From Thermoplasmata archaeon (GTDB lineage Archaea > Thermoplasmatota > Thermoplasmata > UBA184): 64,000 nt of DNA. Made by a program: the position numbers and the translations under genes. The notes under the pieces were generated by a model. That model saw nothing but the letters and a program-made list of their open reading frames with translations, searched no databases and was not told the origin of the DNA. Location: positions 62,001 to 126,000 of the forward strand of contig JAKAZU010000001.1 of NCBI GenBank assembly GCA_021826525.1. The letters are read 5' to 3'. Position 1 is the stretch's first letter. Each line of letters starts with the position of its first letter. Of the stretch, positions 26,719 to 34,861 are shown piece by piece.

Positions 26719-28406
26719 CGGAGGGTGCCGAGCGCGAGCTCGAGGGGGAGGTCCTTCAGGTAGTGCTTGGTCCCGGTGACCACCCACGATCCTCGCGCGA
26801 CGAACTCTCCCGTGGCCGGGGTCTTCGAGACCTGGTCCGCCGTCACCCAGAACGCGGTCGCGGACGCGAGACCCGCTCTCCAGGCCTTGGAGAAGGCGAC
26901 CGCCCAGCGGCCCGCCTCGTCGATCGTCCTCTCCGGGATGGGTCCCCGGCCCGGGCCGGGCGACTTGACGACCACGCTCGGGGCGCCGTGAAGGTCGGCG
27001 TGGAGGTAGATGTCGCCGTCGCGCAGATGCCGTCGGACGACGCGATCGTTCGATCCCGCATCGCGCCCCGCCACGACGATCAGGCGGTCGGAGGAGACGA
27101 ACCAACGGAATCGCTCGAACCAGAACTCGGGTCCGTGGGTCTCCTCCCCCACGGAGGTGCGAGCACGACGAGGCGGAGCGACGGGATGGGCGAGCCGTGC
27201 CTCGGAGGCCGCAAGCGCGGCACGCGCCCCGGCGAGCTTGGCCTGAGCCCTCTTCGCCTCGTCGAACAAAGCTTGCGCGGAAGCCCGGGGAGGCTGGTCC
27301 ACGAGAACCGAGACGATCTGACCGTCGAGGGAGATCGGGGCACTAGCGGGTGGGTCGGGCCTCGAGCGTATATCGGCGAGCTGGCGCTCCACCTCCTCGA
27401 AGTGCGTGAGGATCGCCTGACCCTGGGCTACGAGCCGGCGGGCGGATTCCTCGAGCGACCGCACCGCCTCGATCTGGCGTTCGCGCTGACGTTCGAGGTT
27501 CCCTCGCTCGATCTCCTCCGGACTCTTCGGGGGAGCCGGTCCGGCGGGAACGAGGGCGGGGAAATAGCGAAGGGCCGCATCGCTGAACCGCGGTAGCTCG
27601 GTCTCCCGGACGCTCGGATCGTCGGCCCAGCGTCGGGACGGGTAGGGGGTCGCGTCGACGACCTCCCGATCCCGCTCGTAGACGTAGCCGCGCGGAGGGT
27701 CCGCAATCTCGGATCGGAGCTGGGAGATCGTGCTACGGAGCATACCCGCGATCTCGACCGGAGAGGAAGCCGTCGTCACGTGGGCTCGTGCGAGGATCTC
27801 CTCGGCGGCGGGCCCTCCGAGGGCCAGGCGAGCCGCGAGTGTGCTGGGGAGGTCGCTATGGGAGCGCCGGAGCTCCTCCGCGAGCTGCTCTGTTTCCATG
27901 GACCACGGGTCGGTGCGCTCGGGCGGCCGTTGGTATTCCGCACCGATCCGCACCACTCGATGCGCCCAGGCGCGTGGTTTGGCGACGGCGACGATCGTCC
28001 CCCCTTCGGCGACTACGAGGTTTCCGGATCCGAAGAACTCGAGGCCCAGGACGAGCTGCGACGCACCGCCGCGGAGGAGCTCGAGCTCGAGGTAGCGCTC
28101 GCTCTTCGGATCTCGCGCTCCGGTGACGATGGCACCCGAGAGAAGCCGGCGGAGGTCCTTGGCCATCGGGGTGAGGTCTTCCCCATGTTCCCCGATCTCT
28201 CGGGCCAGAGCGGCATATCGACCCGGGAATAGACGAAGCTCCCATCGGCCCTCGTTCGGGACTCTGAAGACAAGGCTCCAGCCTCTGCCCGGAAGGTCGA
28301 ACACCTTGTCGACCCTCGCTTTCGTCAGGGCCCGGATCTCCCGGACCAACGCGAGCGTGTCCAGGGCCGTGAAACGATCCTTGAGCGTGGGGCCGTCCAT
28401 GGTCAT
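26520..28406 (-). CDS. rqcH: Ribosome quality control protein RqcH / NEMF (NFACT) family
   Basis: Binds stalled large ribosomal subunits with peptidyl-tRNA and directs C-terminal tailing of nascent chains. The 628-residue protein has an NFACT-N domain (FTALDTLALVREIRALTKARVDKVF), helix-hairpin-helix and coiled-coil middle segments (ERQRERQIEAVRSLEESARRL), and the C-terminal NFACT-R domain (FRWFVSSDRLIVVAGRDAGSND, then HADLHGAPSVVVK). It ends in LLPAGG, close to the usual archaeal ending. Two ATGs (28406, 28400) are usable behind a TATA box shared with the divergent acyl-CoA dehydrogenase. Confidence 0.92.
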   Translation of the reverse strand: MTMDGPTLKDRFTALDTLALVREIRALTKARVDKVFDLPGRGWSLVFRVPNEGRWELRLFPGRYAALAREIGEHGEDLTPMAKDLRRLLSGAIVTGARDPKSERYLELELLRGGASQLVLGLEFFGSGNLVVAEGGTIVAVAKPRAWAHRVVRIGAEYQRPPERTDPWSMETEQLAEELRRSHSDLPSTLAARLALGGPAAEEILARAHVTTASSPVEIAGMLRSTISQLRSEIADPPRGYVYERDREVVDATPYPSRRWADDPSVRETELPRFSDAALRYFPALVPAGPAPPKSPEEIERGNLERQRERQIEAVRSLEESARRLVAQGQAILTHFEEVERQLADIRSRPDPPASAPISLDGQIVSVLVDQPPRASAQALFDEAKRAQAKLAGARAALAASEARLAHPVAPPRRARTSVGEETHGPEFWFERFRWFVSSDRLIVVAGRDAGSNDRVVRRHLRDGDIYLHADLHGAPSVVVKSPGPGRGPIPERTIDEAGRWAVAFSKAWRAGLASATAFWVTADQVSKTPATGEFVARGSWVVTGTKHYLKDLPLELALGTLRYEGQERWTVAPESAVRLLGTARFLLTPGDERERAEREVELSRETGVSRSRLQGLLPAGGLTFRRA

Positions 28407-28435
28407 CCCCTACCGGCGAGCGACGGACCGCCCCC

Positions 28436-28443
28436 ATTAAGCG
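28436..28443. promoter_or_regulatory. Shared TATA element for rqcH and acyl-CoA dehydrogenase
   Basis: ATTAAGCG lies in the 61-bp divergent intergenic region. Forward spacing gives a start at ~28465 (ATG 28468); reverse spacing gives ~28412 (ATG 28406). Both transcripts would be almost leaderless. Confidence 0.5.
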
Positions 28444-28467
28444 TTCTTCGACCTGCTCGGGGCGCGC

Positions 28468-29613
28468 ATGTCCCTTCCACTCCAACCGCTCGCCGCCTTG
28501 CGGCGGGAGGTACGCACGTACGCGGAGCGGGCGATCGCCCCGCTGACCGACGAAATCGACCGGTCCGACCGCCTCCCTCCCGAGGTCTTCCGCGGGCTGG
28601 CGCAGGAGGGTCTTACGGGGCTCGGTATCCCAGCGGAGTGGGGCGGGATCGGGGGAGGGACCCGCGAGCTGAGCGTCGTGCTCGAGGAACTCTCACGAGT
28701 CAGCGCGACGGTAGGGACTGACCTCTCGGTGCATCTCTCGGTGTGCGCGGCTCCGATCCTGAAGTGGGGCACGGATACGCAGCGAACGCGATGGTTGCGA
28801 CCGCTCGCGCGAGGAGAGTCGCTCGGCGCTTTCGCGCTGACCGAACCCGGAGTAGGCTCGGACGCCGCGCACCTTTCGACGCGGTATGAGCGAATCGGCG
28901 CCGGGGTGCGGATCACCGGCTCGAAGATGTTCATCACGAACGGGAGCAGCGCCGGGATCGTGCTCGCCTTCGCGACGTTCGATCCCGCCCGTGGCTCCCA
29001 CGGGATTAGCGCGTTCCTGATCCCTCGCGGGACCCCGGGGTTCTCGGTCGCGCAGCGCCTCGACAAACTCGGGCTGCGCGGCAGCGAGACGAACGAGCTG
29101 ATCTTCGATGGCGTGGAACTTCCCGCCGACGCCCAGCTGGGGCGAGAGGGAGAGGGGCTCTCGATCGCGCTCGGGGCCCTCATGGGCGGGCGGATCGGCA
29201 TCGCGTCGTGCGCCCTCGGGGTCGCCCAGGCCGGGTTCGACCAGCTTCGTGCCGCGGTCGCGCAGAGTCCCGACGACGAGCGTCGGGCGCGCCTCGCGCG
29301 CGCATGGGCCGACCTTTCCTCAGCGCGTGCCCTGATCGAGAAGGCCGCCGAAGCCAAGGACGCGGGGCAGCCGTACGAACTCGCCGCGTCGACGGCCAAG
29401 CTGGTGGCGGCGCGTGTCGCCGCGTCGATTGCCCACGATGCGGTCGAGGTCATCGGGGGGCCAGCGACGCTACGAGGGCATCCGGCCGAGCGGATCCTGC
29501 GCGACGCCCGGGTCTTTCCGATCGTCGAGGGGACCACCGAGATCCAGGAACGGATCGTCGGCAAGATGCTGAGCGAGAGCGGGACCGGTAGGATCCCTTC
29601 CGACCATGCCTAG
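28468..29613 (+). CDS. Acyl-CoA dehydrogenase
   Basis: A 381-residue FAD enzyme that introduces a 2,3-double bond into acyl-CoA for beta-oxidation or branched-chain amino acid breakdown. It shows an N-terminal helical domain, ALTEPGVGSDAAHLSTRYERI and ITGSKMFITNGSSAG in the middle beta domain, GLRGSETNEL, AAEAKDAGQPYELAAS, and the C-terminal IEGTTEIQERIVGKML where the catalytic Glu or its neighbourhood lies. Length is typical. The electron-transfer flavoprotein partner is not in this window. Its last 8 bp overlap the hel308 start. Confidence 0.93.
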   Translation: MSLPLQPLAALRREVRTYAERAIAPLTDEIDRSDRLPPEVFRGLAQEGLTGLGIPAEWGGIGGGTRELSVVLEELSRVSATVGTDLSVHLSVCAAPILKWGTDTQRTRWLRPLARGESLGAFALTEPGVGSDAAHLSTRYERIGAGVRITGSKMFITNGSSAGIVLAFATFDPARGSHGISAFLIPRGTPGFSVAQRLDKLGLRGSETNELIFDGVELPADAQLGREGEGLSIALGALMGGRIGIASCALGVAQAGFDQLRAAVAQSPDDERRARLARAWADLSSARALIEKAAEAKDAGQPYELAASTAKLVAARVAASIAHDAVEVIGGPATLRGHPAERILRDARVFPIVEGTTEIQERIVGKMLSESGTGRIPSDHA

Positions 29614-31930
29614 GCCTCGCGGGGGACGCCGCACGGGACCCTCGCCTCCCGCTCCCCACTCCCCGCTCGTCCCGGTCGCGCCCGCACTGGGGGGGACGCC
29701 CGTCGACTCCACGGCGATCGATCCCGAGTGCCGCGCCATCCTCAGCAAGGAGGGGATCCGTTCCCTCTATCCTCCCCAGGCGGCCGCGCTTGGCCCCGCT
29801 CTCGCAGGGCGCAACCTCTTGCTCGCCTGCCCGACCGCGAGCGGGAAGTCGCTCGTCGCGTACCTCGCCCTCGTCCGCGCCTTCCGCGAAGGCCGACGCG
29901 GGCTCTACATGGTGCCGCTGCGGGCGCTCGCCCGGGAGAAGGCCGAGGAGCTGCGCGCTTTCGAACCCCTCGGTATGCGCGTCGGCATCTCGATCGGCGA
30001 CTTCGATCTGCGGCCGGACCAGCTCGACCAGGTCGACGTGCTCGTCGCGACCAGCGAAAAGGCGGACGCGCTCCTGCGGCGCGGGAGTCCCTGGCTGGAC
30101 GGCGTCGGGGTCGTCATCGCGGACGAGGTGCATCTCTTGCGAGACCCCGATCGGGGTCCGACGCTTGAGATCACCCTGACCCGGCTCCGCCGGTCCTCTC
30201 CGGCGCTTCAGGTCGTGGCCCTAAGTGCCACGGTCGGGAACGCTGAAGAGGTCGCGCGGTGGTTGTCGGCCGAGCCAATCGTCAGCGACTTCCGCCCCGT
30301 CCCGCTCAAACACGGCGTCTATCACGATGGGCGGATCGTATTCACCGACCTCTCGACGCGAGATGTCCCGGGACCGGGAGAGGCCGTCCCTCGGCTCGTG
30401 CGCAACGTGATCGAGGAAGGAGGTCAGGCGTTGGTGTTCGTGAACACGCGCCGCGCGAGCGAGCAAGCCGCCCAAGGACTGGTGCCCACCGTCCGCTCCC
30501 TCCTCTCCCCGGAGGATCGCGTTTCCGCGCGAGAGACCGTCGAGACGCTGCTCTCCGTCGCCGAAGAAGAGACCGAGGGGGTCCGTCGCCTCTCCGAGCT
30601 GATCCCCCACGGCGTCGCCTACCACAACGCGTCGCTCACCAATGCCGAGCGCGAGGTGGTGGAGCACGCGTTCCGCGATCGGATCCTGAAAGTGCTGGTC
30701 GCGACGCCGACCCTCGCCGCCGGGATCAACCTCCCCGCGCGCCGCGTGATCGTTCGCGACACCTATCGCTACGACGACCGGATCGGAATGCAGGCCCCGA
30801 TCCCCGCGATGGAGATTCAGCAGATGTGCGGCCGGGCCGGTCGACCGCGCTTCGACGCGAGCGGGGAAGCGGTGCTGGTGGCCCGTGACGCCGAGCAAGA
30901 GGAGCGCTACCTCGACACCTATCTCTCGAGCCCGCCCGAGGATATCGAGAGCCGACTCGCCGCCGAGCCCGCGCTGCGCATGCACTTGCTCGCGCTGGTG
31001 GCGAGCGGGGCGGTCGCGAGCGAATCCGACCTCGAGACGTTCTTCCGGGGGACCCTCTACGGACACACCCTGCCGTGGACGGACCTCGTCGATCACATCG
31101 ATCGCGTGCGTCGGTTCCTCGAGCAGAACGAGTTCCTCGATGCCGGTCCGATCCTGCGAGCCACGCCGTTCGGCCAGCTCACGAGCGAGCTCTACCTCGA
31201 CCCCTTGAGCGCCCTGATTCTGCGGACGATGCTCGACCGCGCCCCGTTGGGCGTCGGCCCGTTCGCGCTGCTGGCGGGCATCTCGGCGGCTCCGGACCTC
31301 CCTCCGCTCTTCCTCAAGCGGGACGAGGAGGCCGTACTGCTCGAGCGTTTCACCAACGAAGCCGAGGAACTCCTCGTCAAACCGGAGGAGCCTCCCCTCG
31401 CGCTCCCGCTCGAGACCTACCTAGCGACGCTGAAGACCGCGAGCGTTCTTGAGGCGTGGGTCTCGGAAATCCCGATCGCCGAGATCACGGCGAAGTTCGG
31501 GATCGGAGCCGGCGACCTCCACGCGAAGGCGGACGACGCCGAGTGGCTCCTCTTCGGCCTGGGTCGCTTCGCCGTGCGCTTCCAGCGTCGCCTCGCGCGG
31601 CCGGTGGACGACCTCGCGCTCCGGGTGCGTTACGGAGTCCGCGAAGAGCTCCTCGACCTCGTGCGACTTCGAGGGGTCGGCCGCGCTCGCGCCCGGGCTC
31701 TCTATCGGGCCGGATACGCCGATCGAGAGGCGTTGCGCGCCGCTCCGGTGGACCGCATCGAGCAGGTCCTCCGCTCGCGTCGACTCGCCGAGTCGATCCT
31801 CGCCCAAGTCCGTGGCAAGGGAGGGCCGACCGGCGGGCCGATCACCCCGGTCGAGGGAGCGGCCACGCCGGCCGCGCCGCACCGGCGGGGGACCCGTACG
31901 CTCGAGGAATATCGATCGGCCGGGGACTGA
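29606..31930 (+). CDS. hel308: Hel308-type superfamily 2 DNA helicase
   Basis: ATP-dependent 3'-5' DNA helicase acting at stalled replication forks. It has 774 residues with the SF2 motifs in order: LYPPQAAAL (Q-like), CPTASGKS (I), PLRALAREKAEEL (Ia), ADEVHLL (II), LSATVGN (III), VFVNTRRASE (IV), VATPTLAAGINLPAR (V) and QMCGRAGRPRFD (VI). The C-terminal half has the ratchet domain and a helix-hairpin-helix (LVRLRGVGRARARALYRAG). The first ~30 residues are Pro/Arg-rich; an internal start would remove them. The 3' end overlaps the convergent Orc1-like gene by 89 bp. Confidence 0.92.
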   Translation: MPRPRGGRRTGPSPPAPHSPLVPVAPALGGTPVDSTAIDPECRAILSKEGIRSLYPPQAAALGPALAGRNLLLACPTASGKSLVAYLALVRAFREGRRGLYMVPLRALAREKAEELRAFEPLGMRVGISIGDFDLRPDQLDQVDVLVATSEKADALLRRGSPWLDGVGVVIADEVHLLRDPDRGPTLEITLTRLRRSSPALQVVALSATVGNAEEVARWLSAEPIVSDFRPVPLKHGVYHDGRIVFTDLSTRDVPGPGEAVPRLVRNVIEEGGQALVFVNTRRASEQAAQGLVPTVRSLLSPEDRVSARETVETLLSVAEEETEGVRRLSELIPHGVAYHNASLTNAEREVVEHAFRDRILKVLVATPTLAAGINLPARRVIVRDTYRYDDRIGMQAPIPAMEIQQMCGRAGRPRFDASGEAVLVARDAEQEERYLDTYLSSPPEDIESRLAAEPALRMHLLALVASGAVASESDLETFFRGTLYGHTLPWTDLVDHIDRVRRFLEQNEFLDAGPILRATPFGQLTSELYLDPLSALILRTMLDRAPLGVGPFALLAGISAAPDLPPLFLKRDEEAVLLERFTNEAEELLVKPEEPPLALPLETYLATLKTASVLEAWVSEIPIAEITAKFGIGAGDLHAKADDAEWLLFGLGRFAVRFQRRLARPVDDLALRVRYGVREELLDLVRLRGVGRARARALYRAGYADREALRAAPVDRIEQVLRSRRLAESILAQVRGKGGPTGGPITPVEGAATPAAPHRRGTRTLEEYRSAGD

Positions 31931-32987
31931 CCCCCTCGGGCGACAGCAGCCGCACGAGGGAGCGGGTGCCCCCGATGCCCCCGAGTCGGACGGTCCGCTG
32001 CACGTACCCGGTTTGCTCCAAGCGCAGAATCCGTCGCCACAGTGTCGTGGAGGCAAGCGGTCGTCGACCCTGCGCCGCCGCGAGCTCGCGCTCGCGTTCG
32101 CGCACTCTAGCGAGGTCCGCCGGATCGGTTCGGGCCAGTTGGCGAAGCGCCTCGAGCAAGGAGCGTTCGACCGGCCCCTCCCAGGAACCAGGGCCCGGTC
32201 GATACACCGAGTCCGGTTGGAGCGCCGTCGCGCCGAGGAGCTCGCGGCGGAGGAGGTCGAGCGCGCGCGAGGCGCCTCGCCCGTCCCGACGAGCGCGCTC
32301 GACGATCGACGCGACGAGCCCCACGGGGCCCTCTCGCCCCAGCGCCCGGGAGAACCGATCGGCGACGATCGACCGCAGTTCTCCCTCGGCGAGAGGCGAC
32401 AGCTCCCGGAGCGCGGCGGCGGGAGCCCACGCTCGACGGGCGCGCCGCACGGTGTCCGCCCGGCCGGCCACGACGACGGTGACCGGTGGAAGGCCCGCGA
32501 CCCCCTCGGGAAGGTAGCGATCCGGCGTGCGGAAGGGTGCGACCAGCGGTTCGAGCGGAGGGCTCCCGCTGTCTAGATCATCCACCAGAACGACGATCGG
32601 ACGCGCCTCCCGACGGATCCGGCGAAGGAACCCTGTCATGATCTCGGCCGTCGCGAATCCCCGGCCGACGAATCCCGGGTCGAGCTGTCGGAGGAGAGTG
32701 GTCGCGACTGCGGCCGCGCCTCGGCTCCCGCGCATCCGGGCCGCCAGCACGCGCGGCGACGGGCGATGCTCGTAGGGCGCGTCGGCGGCAAAACGCCGGA
32801 TGGCCTGTCGGGCGACCGTGGACGTACCGCTACCCTCGGTGCCGGCGACCCATAGATGGGGGGCGAGGGAAGGCGGCCCGTTCGCGTGCAACTGTTCGGC
32901 CAGCTCGGTGACTTCGCGAGCCCGGTGCATCGGATTCGGCGGGAGCCAATCGGCCGCGAGGACCTCCGGGTGAGGGACGGCGAACAT
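31842..32987 (-). CDS. Orc1/Cdc6-like AAA+ ATPase with degenerate Walker A
   Basis: A 381-residue protein with the layout of archaeal origin-recognition ATPases: an N-terminal helix with PNPMHRAREVTELAEQL, an AAA+ core, Walker B-like IVVLVDDLDSG, a sensor region VVVAGRADTV, a lid domain with RARRDGRGASRALDLLR, and a C-terminal winged-helix stretch (LWRRILRLEQTGYVQRTVRLGG). The Walker A reads GTEGSGTST at residues 49-57, so the essential Lys is Thr. It is probably a divergent paralogue, not the main initiator. The start at 32987 fits a TATA box at 33010-33014 exactly 26 bp away; longer frames back to 33137 would precede transcription. Confidence 0.72.
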   Translation of the reverse strand: MFAVPHPEVLAADWLPPNPMHRAREVTELAEQLHANGPPSLAPHLWVAGTEGSGTSTVARQAIRRFAADAPYEHRPSPRVLAARMRGSRGAAAVATTLLRQLDPGFVGRGFATAEIMTGFLRRIRREARPIVVLVDDLDSGSPPLEPLVAPFRTPDRYLPEGVAGLPPVTVVVAGRADTVRRARRAWAPAAALRELSPLAEGELRSIVADRFSRALGREGPVGLVASIVERARRDGRGASRALDLLRRELLGATALQPDSVYRPGPGSWEGPVERSLLEALRQLARTDPADLARVRERERELAAAQGRRPLASTTLWRRILRLEQTGYVQRTVRLGGIGGTRSLVRLLSPEGVSPRPIDIPRAYGSPAGAARPAWPLPRPG

Positions 32988-33009
32988 TGGAGGCACGAGG
33001 CCTGTTAGG

Positions 33010-33014
33010 TATAT
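33010..33014 (-). promoter_or_regulatory. TATA box of the Orc1-like gene
   Basis: TATAT in the AT-richest part of the divergent region (read CATATACC on the minus strand), 26 bp before the ATG at 32987, predicts a leaderless transcript. Confidence 0.6.
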
Positions 33015-33091
33015 GAAATCACATAGCGGCGTGATAGTTGACTTTCCGAGGGCCGAACGATCGTCGCCCGGCGCCCCGGCGCGCGGCGAGG

Positions 33092-33097
33092 TTAAGT
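33092..33097 (+). promoter_or_regulatory. TATA-like box for the isocitrate dehydrogenase gene
   Basis: TTAAGT about 36 bp before the ATG at 33131 predicts a start near 33121. Confidence 0.5.
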
Positions 33098-33130
33098 CTC
33101 GTGCACGTTGGCTTCGGTGGAGTTCGCACC

Positions 33131-34240
33131 ATGTCACGCCGTGTTACGCTCATTCCGGGGGACGGGATCGGGCCCGAAGTCACTCGGGCCGCCATCGACG
33201 TCGTCGCTGCCACGGGGGTCGCCATCGACTGGGAGGTCGCCGAAGCCGGAGAGAAGACTTTGCCGACGTTCGGTACACCCCTCCCGGACTCGGTCCTCGA
33301 GTCGATTCGCAGGAACCGCATCGCGCTCAAGGGCCCGATCACCACCCCCATCGGCAGCGGGTTCCGAAGCGTCAACGTCGCCCTGCGCCAGCAGCTCGAC
33401 CTCTATGCGTCGGTGCGGCCGGCGCGCGCGATCGCCGGAGAAGGGACGCGGTTCCCCGAGACCGACCTGATCGTCGTGCGGGAGGCGACCGAGGGCCTGT
33501 ACTCGGGGGTCGAGCACTGGGTCGACCGCGACCACACCGCCGCCGAGACGGTGAACATCATCACTCGCAAGGCGTCCGAGCGGATCATCCGGTTCGCGTT
33601 CGAGCTCGCCCGACGCGAGCACCGCCACAAGGTCACGGCGGTCCACAAGGCGAACATCATGAAGACGACGGGCGCGCTTTTCCAACAGGTTTTCCGGGAG
33701 ATCGCCCCCCACTATGCCGACATCGCTTCCGAGGAGCGTCTGATCGACAACATGTGCATGCAACTCGTCAAAAAGCCGGAGGAGTACGATGTCATCGTCA
33801 CGACGAACCTCATGGGCGACATCCTGTCGGACCTGTGCGCGGGGCTCGCCGGAGGGCTGGGCGTCGCTCCCGGGGCGATCTACGGCGACGGCGTCGCGGT
33901 CTTCGAGCCGGTCCACGGTTCCGCGCCCAAGTACGCGGGTCAGGACAAGGCCGATCCCGTGGCCGAGATTCTTTCGGCCGAGCTCCTGCTGAGGCACATC
34001 GGCGAGCGAGAGGCCGCCGACCGGATCTGGCGGGCGGTCTGGGAGACGATCGAGGAGAAGAAGGTCGTCACCTACGATCTCGCGCTGCCCGGTTACACCG
34101 CGCGGCCGGTGCCCCCCTCGACCTGCTCGGCCATGGCGAAGGAGATCGCTCGCAAGGTACCGCTGGTCGATCTTTCGAAGCCTATGCCGCGAGTGACGAC
34201 CAGCGCCAAGAGCGCGGTCGATCCCCATCTCGAGGCGTAG
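33131..34240 (+). CDS. NAD-type isocitrate/isopropylmalate dehydrogenase family protein, probably isocitrate dehydrogenase
   Basis: Beta-decarboxylating dehydrogenase of 369 residues. It shows [11 protein letters not shown] at the N-terminus, the substrate-loop [29 protein letters not shown] (catalytic Lys), and the metal-binding [28 protein letters not shown] with the two conserved Asp, plus [14 protein letters not shown]. The EGxYSGVEH pattern is closer to NAD-dependent isocitrate dehydrogenase than to LeuB (usually R.LTGGIYFG), suggesting a citric-acid-cycle role. Homoisocitrate or isopropylmalate activity cannot be excluded. The start is the ATG at 33131 behind a TATA-like box. Confidence 0.87.
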   Translation: MSRRVTLIPGDGIGPEVTRAAIDVVAATGVAIDWEVAEAGEKTLPTFGTPLPDSVLESIRRNRIALKGPITTPIGSGFRSVNVALRQQLDLYASVRPARAIAGEGTRFPETDLIVVREATEGLYSGVEHWVDRDHTAAETVNIITRKASERIIRFAFELARREHRHKVTAVHKANIMKTTGALFQQVFREIAPHYADIASEERLIDNMCMQLVKKPEEYDVIVTTNLMGDILSDLCAGLAGGLGVAPGAIYGDGVAVFEPVHGSAPKYAGQDKADPVAEILSAELLLRHIGEREAADRIWRAVWETIEEKKVVTYDLALPGYTARPVPPSTCSAMAKEIARKVPLVDLSKPMPRVTTSAKSAVDPHLEA

Positions 34241-34246
34241 GTAGGT

Positions 34247-34645
34247 TCACTCGAGTAGATCTTCGAGCTCGCCCGCGACCAGGCTGAGCAGTTGGTCGAG
34301 GGCTCGGTTCTTGAACTCGGTGATCTGGCCGGAGTTCGTTTCGATCCGGGCGAAGAACTCGTCTCCGTCACGGAGGAAGGCGAGCGAGAGCAGGTGACTG
34401 CGTCCGCTGGGGCCCCGGGTCGGCAGCGGCGCCACTGAGGGCTCGGGAGCCGGCGCGACGGGGCGGGACGGCTCGCGCCGCACGCTCTTCGGCGCCGGGC
34501 GAGGTGACGCGACCTTGGGCTTTGGCCCGGCCTTCTTCTTCGGGACCGGACGGGTCGGTCGGGGTCGGGGCTTCGATCGTCTCCGGGCCGCCGAACGGGC
34601 GGCGGGTCGGGACGCGCCAGATTTCTTCCGAGAAGGGCTCGGCAT
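34247..34645 (-). CDS. Small basic protein with conserved-looking C-terminal domain, unknown
   Basis: A 132-residue protein I do not recognise. The first ~80 residues are a Lys/Arg/Pro/Ala-rich low-complexity tail (KPRPRPTRPVPKKK), and the last ~50 are compact and mixed (LLSLAFLRDGDEFFARIE, then ALDQLLSLVAGELEDLLE). The tail could bind nucleic acid or the membrane surface. I use the ATG at 34645 because a minus-strand TATA-like GAAATAG near 34682 would start transcription about 10 nt upstream; the longer frame goes to 34672. It converges on the isocitrate dehydrogenase gene with 6 bp between. Confidence 0.6.
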   Translation of the reverse strand: MPSPSRKKSGASRPAARSAARRRSKPRPRPTRPVPKKKAGPKPKVASPRPAPKSVRREPSRPVAPAPEPSVAPLPTRGPSGRSHLLSLAFLRDGDEFFARIETNSGQITEFKNRALDQLLSLVAGELEDLLE

Positions 34646-34861
34646 CCGATATCCCCGGATTCGACCGCACAAGGCTCCCCTATTTCAGCATGCCGATTTT
34701 CGCACGTGCACTGCCGCATCTACCGATCGGGAGGGCCGCGGGCGCTGCGCCCCTCGGGGGAACGCGCGACGAACGTCAATGCTATTGGTAGGGGTCCTTC
34801 TTCTCCGCCGTACGGGTTCCGCCCTGGCGACGGGGCCCGGCACGGGAGACGGACGCTTCGC

